64,000 nucleotides of DNA from Campylobacter concisus. GTDB taxonomy: Bacteria; Campylobacterota; Campylobacteria; Campylobacterales; Campylobacteraceae. The notes beneath the pieces were generated by a model. That model ran no database searches and was not told the DNA's origin. It was given only the letters and a program-made list of their open reading frames with translations. The translations under genes were made by a program, and so were the position numbers. Location: the NCBI RefSeq assembly GCF_015679985.1, contig NZ_CP049239.1, forward strand, positions 1-64,000, written 5' to 3'. Shown piece by piece: positions 47,039 through 55,281 of this stretch. The first letter of the stretch is position 1. The number at the start of each line of letters is the position of its first letter.

Positions 47039-48074
47039 TTACTAAACCTTCTTTTAAAATTGCAAAAAAAGCCTCATCTGTAAGCTTCACAAAACCCCAG
47101 TAGGCTTCTTCGTGACCTATAATTTCTCTAATCTTCTTTAAAATAACACGTCTTTTAAATGATATATTGTATGCCATTTTTATTATTTTTGTGTAATTTT
47201 TTTTGATAAATATATTCTCTAATTCATCATCAGTAAATATATTATGAGGCTTGCAGTACTTGATGAAATCATACAAGTCACTAAAACTGGATAAATCTTT
47301 ATATTCTTCTACAACACACAAGGAGGTTATGACGGATGAGTAGTTCGCGCTTTGGGCATTTTTATCTTTTGTTCTATAAATGAGTAAGCAGTCGCCTCTC
47401 TTGAGTTGCTCGACACCTTTCATTTCCGTTATATACACCTTATGAATACTATTTGATTCAGACATGTCTTTTAGTATGTCATAGCTTTCTGTGTTTAGCA
47501 TAGAGTCCGAGAACATACCAGTATGATATTTTGGGTATATACTTAAAAGATATTTGTCGCTTGTCGCATTAATAGCCGGATAGTCCAGCAGTATATCATT
47601 TTTTAGCGCCTGCACATGAGTCGGTATATTTTTTGTTAATACTAGCTCATTGATTTTTTTGCTATGCTGGACAAACCCATATCTTTTTAATAATTTTATT
47701 AAAGGTGCTTGTTTTTCAAAAGACGTTACATAGATATTATAAATATTGTTTGCTACGGCAAAATCAAAAATCTTCTTTATAATACGCTCTCCAAGCTTTG
47801 TCCCATGCGCATCTATTTTAAGAGTTCCTATCTTTAGCCATGTCACATTTGTGTCAAGTGCCGGACTTATATCCGTATTATCTATTGGTCTTTCTATTTT
47901 TAGATACAAAAAAGCCACTATCTTGGTATCATCAAAGAGTATATATGCTTTTTCGCCAGCGTCCGCTTTTTTCGCTATCCATGTATCAAAACCTTTATAG
48001 TCTTGCCTTAAAGAGTCGAAAAAGGAATCAGATGTGTTAATTTCACGTATATATTTCTCTTGGATATTTGACAT
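47016..48074 (-). CDS. GNAT acetyltransferase fused to a PUA-like C-terminal domain
   Basis: The 352-aa protein has an N-terminal GNAT domain (about 1-165): KIVAFLYLKIER, VTWLKIGTLKIDAHGTKLGE, then RIIKKIFDFAVAN and LLKRYGFVQHSKK. The C-terminal half (about 195-352) has RGDCLLIYRTKDKN and SSVITSLCVVEEYKDLSSF, which resembles PUA/ASCH/EVE-like RNA-binding folds. This two-domain form, next to a separate ASCH protein, suggests a substrate that is a modified nucleotide or RNA. It heads the four-gene minus-strand cluster. GNAT toxins that acetylate aminoacyl-tRNA exist, but no RHH antitoxin is seen here. Confidence 0.72.
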   Translation of the reverse strand: MSNIQEKYIREINTSDSFFDSLRQDYKGFDTWIAKKADAGEKAYILFDDTKIVAFLYLKIERPIDNTDISPALDTNVTWLKIGTLKIDAHGTKLGERIIKKIFDFAVANNIYNIYVTSFEKQAPLIKLLKRYGFVQHSKKINELVLTKNIPTHVQALKNDILLDYPAINATSDKYLLSIYPKYHTGMFSDSMLNTESYDILKDMSESNSIHKVYITEMKGVEQLKRGDCLLIYRTKDKNAQSANYSSVITSLCVVEEYKDLSSFSDLYDFIKYCKPHNIFTDDELENIFIKKNYTKIIKMAYNISFKRRVILKKIREIIGHEEAYWGFVKLTDEAFFAILKEGLVNDSIIIH

Positions 48075-48217
48075 TTTAACACCTCTTGAAATTTTCCAAG
48101 CAATTGTATCAAAGATTATCTAATTTTATTCTTTTAAAGCCATCGTTGCAATATCGGCAAGGATCTTTAAAAGTATTTTTTGAATTTAAAACGATAATAA
48201 AAAGATTAAAAAAATTT

Positions 48218-48273
48218 ACGTTTCAAATCAAAGTGAAAAATGTGATGTTTTAGCCCACTTTGATTTGAAACGT
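48218..48273. repeat. Perfect 18-bp inverted repeat in a divergent promoter region
   Basis: ACGTTTCAAATCAAAGTG (48218-48235) is repeated in perfect reverse complement at 48256-48273 around a 20-base loop. It lies between the divergent GNAT/PUA gene and the DUF2809 gene. It could be a dyad operator, a bidirectional attenuator, or an end of a lost element. Confidence 0.7.
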
Positions 48274-48317
48274 GGTTTTTACAGCTAAATTTGAAGGCTA
48301 AATTTAAAAGGAAAGCG

Positions 48318-48779
48318 TTGCGAGAGAAAAATTTAAGAGAGCAAAAACCAAACGAGCCGAAGGACGCAGTAAGGCACGAGCAAAAGCTGCAAACAAAGCA
48401 AAGTGTGAGAACGAGGCTAGCGTTTTTAGCCGCGGCGGTACTGATTTTGGCGGTCGAAATTTACATAGCGATCTGCGTAAAGGGCGGCTTTGTGCGACAC
48501 TACCTCGGCGACGTTTTGGCTGTTATCTTGCTTTACGCTTTAGCAAGGGCTATATTTAGCGTGCCACCATCAAATTTGCCGCTTAAAATTTTTACTTTTG
48601 CGGCGGCTTTGGAGATTGCGCAGTATTTTGGAGTGGTGCAAATTTTAGGTATAGAAAATAAAATTTTAAAGATAATGATCGGCGGGACGTTCGATCTTGC
48701 TGATCTGCTCTGCTACGCGGCTGGCTGTATCTTGGCGGGCGTGTATGAAAAATTTGAAAAAAGGAGAAGCGATGGATAA
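48318..48779 (+). CDS. DUF2809 integral membrane protein
   Basis: The 153-aa product (from this start) has a basic N-terminal tail and four hydrophobic segments with DUF2809-type text: GGFVRHYLGDVLAVILLYAL, ALEIAQYFGVVQILGIEN and GTFDLADLLCYAAGCILAG. Function is unknown for the family. I chose TTG 48318, preceded by AAAAGGAAAGC, over TTG 48291, which has no ribosome binding site. It overlaps ttdA by 8 bases, so the two may be cotranscribed. Confidence 0.78.
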   Translation: MREKNLREQKPNEPKDAVRHEQKLQTKQSVRTRLAFLAAAVLILAVEIYIAICVKGGFVRHYLGDVLAVILLYALARAIFSVPPSNLPLKIFTFAAALEIAQYFGVVQILGIENKILKIMIGGTFDLADLLCYAAGCILAGVYEKFEKRRSDG

Positions 48780-49671
48780 AGAAAAATCCATAAAAAAGAT
48801 GACTGAGGTCATGGCAAAATTTGTCGGCTACACGGGCAAAGTGCTGTCTGATGACGTGACTGCGAAGCTACTTGAGCTTAGCGAGCGCGAGACGCAGCCG
48901 CTGGCAAAGGAGATCTATAAAACGATGTTTGAAAATCAGCGCCTTGCAAAGGAGCTAAACCGCCCGTCCTGTCAGGATACTGGAGTGATCCAGTTTTTCG
49001 TAAGATGTGGCGCAAATTTCCCACTCATCGGCGAGCTTGAAGAGCTACTGCGAGAGGCGGTGCTGCAAGCTACTCGCGAGGCTCCGCTGCGCCATAACAG
49101 CGTCGAGACATTTGACGAGTATAATACCGGCAAAAACGTCGGCAAGGGCACGCCGAGCGTGTTTTGGGAGATCGTGCCAAATAGTAGCGAGTGCGAGATA
49201 CACACCTATATGGCAGGTGGCGGCTGTAGCCTGCCTGGTAAAGCAACCGTGCTGATGCCTGGCATGGGATATGAGGGCGTCGTTAAATTCGTCATGGATA
49301 TAATGACAAGCTACGGCATAAACGCCTGTCCGCCGCTACTAGTGGGTATTGGCGTTGGCACTTCGATCGACGTGGCATCTTTGCTATCTAAAAAGGCACT
49401 TATGAGGCCTTTGGGCTCTAAAAATCCAAACGAACGAGCCGCATTAACTGAAAAGTTGCTCGAAGATGGCATAAATAAAATCGGCCTTGGACCACAAGGT
49501 ATGAGTGGTGCAAGCTCTGTGATGGGCGTGCATATAGAAAACTGTGCTCGCCACCCAAGCGTCATAGCTGTTGCCGTAAATGTGGGCTGTTGGTCGCACC
49601 GCAAGGGTCACATCGTTTGGGATGCGGATCTAAATTTCGACGTAAAATCGCACAAGGAGTTCGCGCTATGA
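48772..49671 (+). CDS. ttdA: L(+)-tartrate dehydratase alpha subunit (class I fumarase-type)
   Basis: The 299-aa protein belongs to the FeS hydro-lyase alpha family and is closest in pattern to E. coli TtdA: LNRPSCQDTGVIQFFV, APLRHNSVETFDEYNTGKN, MAGGGCSLPGKATVLMP, CPPLLVGIGVGTS, and the ending VGCWSHRKGHIVWDADLNF. The conserved Cys residues in CQDTG, GGGC and the C-terminal region fit a [4Fe-4S] ligand set. TtdA with TtdB dehydrates L-tartrate to oxaloacetate; a fumarase role cannot be ruled out. ATG 48772 has AAGGAGAAGCG in front. The beta subunit gene that follows is broken, so the enzyme should be inactive unless complemented. Confidence 0.85.
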   Translation: MDKEKSIKKMTEVMAKFVGYTGKVLSDDVTAKLLELSERETQPLAKEIYKTMFENQRLAKELNRPSCQDTGVIQFFVRCGANFPLIGELEELLREAVLQATREAPLRHNSVETFDEYNTGKNVGKGTPSVFWEIVPNSSECEIHTYMAGGGCSLPGKATVLMPGMGYEGVVKFVMDIMTSYGINACPPLLVGIGVGTSIDVASLLSKKALMRPLGSKNPNERAALTEKLLEDGINKIGLGPQGMSGASSVMGVHIENCARHPSVIAVAVNVGCWSHRKGHIVWDADLNFDVKSHKEFAL

Positions 49672-49766
49672 GTAAGAAAATTTTAACCACGCCAATAAGC
49701 GCCGAGGATCTTTTAAATATCAAAATCGGCGACGTGATCTACCTCACGGGGCACATCAGTTTGTAG
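49668..49766 (+). pseudogene. ttdB: ttdB 5' fragment, truncated
   Basis: ATG at 49668 overlaps the ttdA stop (ATGA). The frame reads MSKKILTTPISAEDLLNIKI and GDVIYLTGHIS, matching the N-terminus of TtdB (about 200 aa), and stops within a few bases of the junction near 49762. The remaining about 170 codons are not found downstream in the window. DNA style changes at this point. Confidence 0.85.
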
Positions 49767-49768
49767 AT

Positions 49769-50071
49769 TTGGCTAGCACACAAAGAGAGCTAGCAGATGA
49801 ATTAGGAGCTAAGTTTTTAGAATTTTGTAGTTCATACCTAAATGAAAAATGTGTTATTGCCAAAAGTGAATTTACTTACCAAGAATCTTTTTTGCCAGCA
49901 AGCCTAACTATCGAAGCCTACACTAAAAAACCGACTGCTAACACAACAATGGTAGATGCGTACATTGGTAATGTGCATTTTAGGTTAAATTATGATTATG
50001 TATATGAAGAGTATGATGATGACCATTTTAAAGATGAATATGCGTATCAATATCTTGACTTTCAAATATAA
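49769..50071 (+). CDS. Unrecognised protein, probably 5'-truncated
   Basis: The 100-aa frame starts at TTG 49769, but the same frame is open further left into the ttdB junction (HQFVDLAS). The real start was probably lost at that junction. Text such as DEYAYQYLDFQI and NVHFRLNYDYVYEEYDDD is acidic and aromatic-rich. The AT-rich codon style is that of the following Firmicutes-like block. No family is recognised. Confidence 0.35.
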   Translation: MASTQRELADELGAKFLEFCSSYLNEKCVIAKSEFTYQESFLPASLTIEAYTKKPTANTTMVDAYIGNVHFRLNYDYVYEEYDDDHFKDEYAYQYLDFQI

Positions 50072-50120
50072 CAAGTGCTATAATACAACCAAGTTACATT
50101 TAAAGAAAGGAGGGTAAATC

Positions 50121-50423
50121 ATGGCAAACGGAGATTATGAAGTAACTCATAATAGGATTCTTAATAGTGTAAAGAAAAAATATCATTCATACAAAGGTAA
50201 AGTAGGCAAGATTGCTGATAATATAATAGACAGAAATTTTAAAGCTGATAAGCCGTTACAAAAATGGAGTACTGATGTATCTCAATTTAACTTTTCATGG
50301 GGTAAATGCAACATTTCACCAATACTTGATATGTATACAAATGAAATAATCTCTTATGACTTATCCTTAAGTCCTAATTTAGAGCAAATATCTAAAAAAA
50401 TTTTGTTAACTTCTTTATATTGA
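50121..50423 (+). mobile_element. IS3-family transposase fragment (IS150-like OrfB)
   Basis: The 100 codons correspond to the middle of an IS3-type OrfB: KYHSYKGKVGKIADNIIDRN, DKPLQKWSTDVSQFNF (the first catalytic Asp region) and CNISPILDMYTNEIISYDLS. The later Asp and Glu of the DDE triad are absent. A strong AAAGGAGGG site precedes the ATG. This is a remnant, and it probably marks how the ABC operon moved in. Confidence 0.75.
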
Positions 50424-50475
50424 GGATAGGAGACTATATAAAAGATTTTTACTATTAATTAGAAAGAGTGGATAA

Positions 50476-51498
50476 ATGGGGAAAGGTTTCTTTAAGAATA
50501 AAAAATTATGCATATTGGTTCTCTTTGTATTGCTATTGCTTTTAATACTAACTTGTATTTGTTTAGGAAGATATCAGGTTAGCCCCTATAAAGCATTTAT
50601 GATTATATACAAAACAATAACCGGAGATGTTAGCGGCTTAGATGTACATGAAACTAGTGTAGTAATTGACATAAGACTACCTAGAATACTTATGGGAGTT
50701 TTAGTAGGTGCAGGGCTATCACTGGCAGGAGCAGCATATCAAACTGTTTTTTCAAACCCTTTAGTTAGCCCGGACTTACTAGGGGTGTCTTCAGGAGCAG
50801 GTTTTGGGGCGGCTTTATCTATATTATTATCCCTAGACATGATAGTGACTCAACATGTTTCTTTGCTTCTGGGGCTTTTAGCAGTTTATATAGTTTTAAA
50901 CCTATCCAGAGTAAAAAAACGAACAGATTTGTATGTGTTAGTTTTATCCGGAGTAATTGTAAAGTCACTATTTGATGCTTCAATATCATTTATTAAATAT
51001 ATAGCAGATCCGGAAGATAAGCTTCCAACTATCACTATGTGGTTGCTGGGAAGTTTAGCAAGTGTATCCTATAGAGATCTTGTTATTTGTTCAATAATAA
51101 TAATACCTTGTATTTTCGGCTTCTTTCTATTAAGGTGGAAATTGAATCTTTTATCTCTAGATTCTGATGAGGCTAGGTCTTTAGGAATTAATGTAAAAAA
51201 ATTACGTATTGTGGTTATCTTACTCTCAACATTGATAACTGCAACTACAGTTTCTGTATGTGGAATTATAGGATGGATAGGTTTAATAATTCCCCATTTG
51301 GCGAGAATGGTTATCGGAAATGATAATAGGTACCTTATTCCAACTTGTTGTGTTATGGGAGCAATTTATTTATTACTGATAGATACCCTTTCAAGAGCAG
51401 CTACAAGCAATGAAATTCCCATTTCAATATTAACAGCATTTATAGGTGCGCCATTATTCATAACTATACTTAGAAAGAATTCGGGAGAAAGAAGATGA
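50476..51498 (+). CDS. FecCD-type ABC transporter permease
   Basis: The 340-aa protein has about 9-10 membrane segments and the FecCD/BtuC signature: VIDIRLPRILMGVLVGAGLS followed by AGAAYQTVFSNPLVSPDLLG, and WIGLIIPHLARMVIGNDNRY. Such permeases import iron-siderophores, haem, cobalamin, or molybdate in the MolBC group. It is the first gene of an operon with the ATPase, an aldo/keto reductase, a binding protein and an FmdE-like protein. It overlaps the ATPase gene by 4 bases. Codon use and ribosome binding sites look Firmicutes-like. Confidence 0.88.
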   Translation: MGKGFFKNKKLCILVLFVLLLLLILTCICLGRYQVSPYKAFMIIYKTITGDVSGLDVHETSVVIDIRLPRILMGVLVGAGLSLAGAAYQTVFSNPLVSPDLLGVSSGAGFGAALSILLSLDMIVTQHVSLLLGLLAVYIVLNLSRVKKRTDLYVLVLSGVIVKSLFDASISFIKYIADPEDKLPTITMWLLGSLASVSYRDLVICSIIIIPCIFGFFLLRWKLNLLSLDSDEARSLGINVKKLRIVVILLSTLITATTVSVCGIIGWIGLIIPHLARMVIGNDNRYLIPTCCVMGAIYLLLIDTLSRAATSNEIPISILTAFIGAPLFITILRKNSGERR

Positions 51499-52280
51499 TA
51501 CTCCAAGTTAAAAAAGGTACTTTTTCATATGACAAGAGAAAAATTTTAAAAGATATTTCATTTGATTTAAAAGAAGAAGAAGTAATGTCCATTCTTGGAC
51601 CCAATGGGGTGGGTAAAACTACTTTCTTAAGGTGTCTTATGGGATTTTTAAAATGGGACACGGGAAAAGCCTTATTGTTCGGCAAAGATATAAATGAATA
51701 TGCAGAAAAAGAATTATGGGAAAACTTAAGTTATGTTCCTCAAGTTAAGAAAAGTGTGTTTAGTTATGGGGTTTTAGAAATGGTTGTGATGGGTTTAGAC
51801 AAGGAAAACAGTTTTTTCCATATCCCTACGAAGGAAGATTATGATAAAGCTTATGAAACTTTAAAAGAATTAGGAGTTGAAAAGCTATCAAATAGATACT
51901 GTGATGAGCTATCCGGAGGAGAGCTTCAAATGGTTATGATTGCGAGAGCTCTTGTTTCTAATCCAAAACTTCTTATTTTAGATGAACCGGAGTCAAACCT
52001 GGATATGAAGAATCAAATTAGAATCATAGAGGCAATTAAACATATAAATGTAAATAAAAAATCTGCTTGCATAATAAACACTCATTTTCCTAGTCATGCA
52101 TTGCAGATATCTGACAAAACTTTGTTTATCGGTAGTGATTACAAAACAACCTTTGATGAAAGTTCGAAAGCCATTACTGAAGATAACTTACAAAAGTATT
52201 TTCAGATCAAAGCTAAAATTTTAATTTTTCAAGCAGAAGAAGTTGAATACAAAACAGTTGCACCTTATAAAGCCATATAG
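51495..52280 (+). CDS. ABC transporter ATP-binding protein (FecE/BtuD type)
   Basis: The 261-aa protein has Walker A GPNGVGKTT (35-43), the signature LSGGELQMV, Walker B KLLILDEPESNLD and the switch His in NTHFPSHA. It pairs with the FecCD permease directly upstream (4-base overlap, ATGA) and energises import of the ligand delivered by the binding protein encoded downstream. Confidence 0.9.
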   Translation: MILQVKKGTFSYDKRKILKDISFDLKEEEVMSILGPNGVGKTTFLRCLMGFLKWDTGKALLFGKDINEYAEKELWENLSYVPQVKKSVFSYGVLEMVVMGLDKENSFFHIPTKEDYDKAYETLKELGVEKLSNRYCDELSGGELQMVMIARALVSNPKLLILDEPESNLDMKNQIRIIEAIKHINVNKKSACIINTHFPSHALQISDKTLFIGSDYKTTFDESSKAITEDNLQKYFQIKAKILIFQAEEVEYKTVAPYKAI

Positions 52281-52303
52281 AACTGTTAGAAGGAGGTTAA
52301 TGA

Positions 52304-53251
52304 ATGGAATATAGAAAATTAGGATCTACAGGCATACAAATTTCAAGAATATCTATGGGAAGTCATCACTTAAAGAATCCCCAAGATATAGATAAACATG
52401 CAGAAAATTTCTTCTATGCATATAAACAAGGAATAAATTTCTTTGAAACCGGCGATACTTATGGAAACAATTGTTCAGAACTTATATTAGGTGCAGCCAT
52501 AAAAGAAATGAAGAAGCATAAAAAACCATTTTATATTATGTCAAAGACACATGCCGGAGATTCTAAAACATTTCGAAAAAATCTTGAAAATTCTTTGAAG
52601 AATTTAGGAATAAGTTGTATTGACTCCTTTACTTGTCTTTGGGGTGTAAAATCTTTTGAAGAATGGAGAGGAGCTAAAAACTATGGAGCTATAAGAGAGA
52701 TGGAAAAAGCAAGAGAAGAAGGACTTATTAAGCATATTACTTTTTCTTCACACTTACAAAATAAAGAACTAATTGAGATGATTGGGGAGTATAAATTTGA
52801 TTATAGTTTACAGGGCTTTAATATAATTAATTCCAAATACAGATTAAAAGGAATAATGAAGACTCATGAAAAAGATATAGGGACAATAGCTATGAATCCG
52901 CTGGCAACAGGAGACTTGTTGCTTTATGAAGATATATTTAACGCTATTCGTATAAAAGAAGACCAAACTTTGGTTCAAGCGGCATATGCATATATTCTGT
53001 CCTTTCCTTTTATAGATTCTGTACTGGGAACCTTTAATTCAAAAGATGAAATTAATGAAGCTATTAAAACCCTATATCAAGAACCTTACTCTGCTAAAGA
53101 AAGGAGTGAACAAGAAGGAAAATTAAAAGAAAGAATTAATCAAGTTGATTTAGAAAGAAAGATAGAAGTTGGCAAAGCTCTTAGACAAAGACCTCATATA
53201 TTAAGAGAAGAAGTTGCAGATTTGTTTGGAGTTTATCCACTAAGTGTATAA
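52304..53251 (+). CDS. Aldo/keto reductase
   Basis: The 315-aa protein has the AKR start (YRKLGSTGIQISRISMGSHH), the catalytic Asp/Tyr region (FFETGDTYGNNCSELILGAA) with Lys in YIMSKTHAG, and the nucleotide-binding C-terminal part (IDSVLGTFNSKDEINEA). Its oxidation substrate is unknown. It lies inside the ABC operon with AGAAGGAGGTTAATGA as ribosome binding site. A reductase next to a metal-type importer may act on the imported ligand, which is inference. The last 40 residues (KALRQRPHILREEVADLFGV) form an unusual helical extension. Confidence 0.85.
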   Translation: MEYRKLGSTGIQISRISMGSHHLKNPQDIDKHAENFFYAYKQGINFFETGDTYGNNCSELILGAAIKEMKKHKKPFYIMSKTHAGDSKTFRKNLENSLKNLGISCIDSFTCLWGVKSFEEWRGAKNYGAIREMEKAREEGLIKHITFSSHLQNKELIEMIGEYKFDYSLQGFNIINSKYRLKGIMKTHEKDIGTIAMNPLATGDLLLYEDIFNAIRIKEDQTLVQAAYAYILSFPFIDSVLGTFNSKDEINEAIKTLYQEPYSAKERSEQEGKLKERINQVDLERKIEVGKALRQRPHILREEVADLFGVYPLSV

Positions 53252-53268
53252 TTTTCAAAGGAGGAAAA

Positions 53269-54378
53269 ATGAAAAGAAGGATTAGTTTATTATTATTTTT
53301 AGTACTAGCATTAATTTTAAATGCTTGTGACGGCAGCTCTCAAAGTAATAAAAATGAAATCAGTGAAAACAAGGAAAAAGAAGCTAGTCAAGTGCGAGAA
53401 GTTAAAGAGGTAAAAGAAAGCGAATACTCGGTTACTGATGTTAGAGGAAAAACGATTAAATTTGAAAAAACACCGGAAAGAATTGCAACGGTGGACAAGC
53501 CTCTTCCGTCTATAATATATGCAATTGATGGAAAGACAGATAAAATTGTAGGATGCAACCCATCTTCTATTAAAGCTTTTGAAGAAAGTGTTTTAAAAAA
53601 CATGTATCCACAACTAGCTAATGCGAATACTAAATGGTGTTCAAAAGACTCAGTTGTTAACGTGGAAGAGTTATTGAAGCTAAAACCGGATGTAGTGTTT
53701 ATTTATTCGAATATTGAGAAAGAAATTGAAAAAATGGAAGCTGCAGGACTTAAGGTAGTAGCTTTAAAGAGGGCAGAATTTGACAGTATAAAAGAAAATA
53801 TAAAAATGATATCTGAAGTACTTCAAAAGAAAGAACGTGGCGACTTATTAGTTGAATATATGGACAAAGGAATTAATGAAGTAACATCAAAGTTAGCTGA
53901 AATAAAAGATGAAGATAAACCAAAAGTTATAGAGTTTTATAGTGACATGAAAATAGCTGTAAAAACATACGACCATTGGATGAAACCAAGTGGAGCCCAT
54001 AATCCGGCCCACGAGCTTAAGGGTAAATTGGCTGAAGTGGACATGGAGCAGATGATTGTATGGAACCCTGATATCATTTATTTAGGAAATCATTCAGACT
54101 TAATGCCGGAAGACTTTATTGAAAATAAGCAGGAAGGTAGAGACTGGTCAACAATTAAAGCTGTAGCTAACAAACAAGTATACAAAATTCCTATAGGTGT
54201 TTATAGGTGGGATCCTCCTGGGGTTGAAACTCCGCTTACAGTTAAATGGGCTGCAAAAATACAGTATCCACAATTGTTTTCAGATATGGACATGGAAGTA
54301 GAGTTAAAGAATTTCTTTGAATATGTATATGATTACAAATTATCAGATGATGAAGTTGCTACAATATTGAGGAAGTAG
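53269..54378 (+). CDS. Siderophore/metal-type substrate-binding lipoprotein
   Basis: The 369-aa protein has a lipoprotein signal (LALILNACDGSS; Cys20 lipidated), a charged linker, and a FepB/BtuF-type binding fold: VTDVRGKTIKFEKTPERIAT, VNVEELLKLKPDVVFIYSN, MEQMIVWNPDIIYLGNHSDL, ending with EVELKNFFEYVYDYKL. It delivers the ligand to the FecCD permease. Gram-positive-style lipoprotein and AAAGGAGG site. Its last 17 codons and downstream spacer are duplicated in tandem (54327-54521). The ligand is unknown. Confidence 0.85.
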   Translation: MKRRISLLLFLVLALILNACDGSSQSNKNEISENKEKEASQVREVKEVKESEYSVTDVRGKTIKFEKTPERIATVDKPLPSIIYAIDGKTDKIVGCNPSSIKAFEESVLKNMYPQLANANTKWCSKDSVVNVEELLKLKPDVVFIYSNIEKEIEKMEAAGLKVVALKRAEFDSIKENIKMISEVLQKKERGDLLVEYMDKGINEVTSKLAEIKDEDKPKVIEFYSDMKIAVKTYDHWMKPSGAHNPAHELKGKLAEVDMEQMIVWNPDIIYLGNHSDLMPEDFIENKQEGRDWSTIKAVANKQVYKIPIGVYRWDPPGVETPLTVKWAAKIQYPQLFSDMDMEVELKNFFEYVYDYKLSDDEVATILRK

Positions 54379-54521
54379 TTTTAATAAGAAAGGAAGAAAC
54401 ATGGATAAATAAAAGTATTAGAAATATGATTACAAATTATCAGATGATGAAGTTGCTACAATATTGAGGAAGTAGTTTTAACAAGAAAGGAAGAAACATG
54501 GATAAAATAAAAGTATTAGAA
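54327..54521 (+). repeat. 97-bp near-perfect tandem duplication
   Basis: Bases 54327-54423 recur at 54424-54521 with two differences (TTAATAAG/TTAACAAG and one extra A in GATAAAATAAAAG). The unit spans the binding-protein C-terminus, its stop, a ribosome binding site and the start of the next gene. In copy 1 the missing A turns the start into ATG GAT AAA TAA (54401-54412). Copy 2 carries the real start of the FmdE-like gene. Confidence 0.9.
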
Positions 54522-55010
54522 AAAGGACATGAATTAGAATATAGCTTTGATGATTTACTAAACTATCATGGTGTAGGTTATCCCGGGGGAGTAGCTCATG
54601 CATTTCAAGTCATGAGTAGAGCCTTTCCACTTTTAGATGATGGGAAATTATTAGAAAGAAGAGAGATATATCTTATTACAGCATTTCCGGGACCGGGAGG
54701 GCTAGATGCTTTTGAAATGGTAACAAGATGCGTAACAGGTGGTAGAATTTCCGTTGATATTAATTTAAAAGAAGCTGAAGAAGTCTTAGAAAGTCCCCAT
54801 GGAAGATATTATTTTAAATTCAAGTATAGAGATAAAACAGTCGTTATAACCATAAAGCCAGGTTTTGTACTAAAAGAATTTATTGAATTATCAAGAAAAG
54901 AAGATAGAAGTGAAGAAGAAGAGACTACTTTGATTCAGATGAAAAAAGATATGGCAGCAAGACTATTGGCCGCTAAGCCCGAAGAAGTATATAACGCAAA
55001 AGTTCTATAA
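54498..55010 (+). CDS. FmdE-like protein lacking metal cysteines
   Basis: The 170-aa protein follows the FmdE/FwdE (formylmethanofuran dehydrogenase subunit E) pattern: LLNYHGVGYPGGVAHAFQVM corresponds to the CHGHxCPG region and PGPGGLDAFEMVTRCVTGGR to the xCAVDAxxxxTGCT region, followed by a beta-strand pair. The metal-binding cysteines are replaced (YHG for CHG, Tyr-Pro for Cys-Pro, Gly for Cys), although one His and one Cys remain. It is the last gene of the ABC operon. FmdE-like genes often accompany metal or molybdate importers. The role here is unknown. Confidence 0.7.
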   Translation: MDKIKVLEKGHELEYSFDDLLNYHGVGYPGGVAHAFQVMSRAFPLLDDGKLLERREIYLITAFPGPGGLDAFEMVTRCVTGGRISVDINLKEAEEVLESPHGRYYFKFKYRDKTVVITIKPGFVLKEFIELSRKEDRSEEEETTLIQMKKDMAARLLAAKPEEVYNAKVL

Positions 55011-55038
55011 AAGAAAAAGAGAAGGGTTTTGATATGTG

Positions 55039-55078
55039 CCCTCTTTACTGGACAAACCAGTAAGGAGGGTATTTTTTT
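55039..55078 (+). terminator. Rho-independent terminator of the ABC operon
   Basis: CCCTCTTTACTGG pairs with CCAGTAAGGAGGG around ACAAA, with one G-T or mismatch pair, and is followed by TATTTTTTT. It is a classic strong terminator of Gram-positive style just after the last gene. Confidence 0.92.
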
Positions 55079-55281
55079 GAAAATAAAGATGCGTTTGAGT
55101 TATTAGTGTTTGGTTCTTATGGAACAAAATACAGTAATTTTTTAGGCTGTATAATAAATATGGGGTTTTAGGGACTATCCCTAACGAGGTATTTTTGTCT
55201 GACTTGTCGGACAAAAAGTATCCTCGCCCAAATGAAATACAAGATGGCTTTTTGATAGCAAATACCATATATAGAATATAG
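55079..55281 (+). pseudogene. Frameshifted remnant of an unknown gene
   Basis: Two adjacent frames give protein-like text: DAFELLVFGSYGTKYSNFLG, then, one frame off, GVLGTIPNEVFLSDLSDKK followed by PNEIQDGFLIANTIYRI and a stop at 55281. They may be one gene broken by a frameshift near 55165. The family is not recognised. The rest of the gap to the integrase (55282-55464) is AT-rich with no gene seen. Confidence 0.35.

Noticed and set aside
47016-48074. Classic GNAT-RHH toxin-antitoxin pair
   Set aside because: No ribbon-helix-helix gene is adjacent, and the protein is twice the size of TacT/AtaT toxins with an extra PUA-like domain.
48697-48771. Longer upstream start for ttdA
   Set aside because: The extra 25 residues come from another frame of the DUF2809 gene; ATG 48772 has a good ribosome site and a family-like start.
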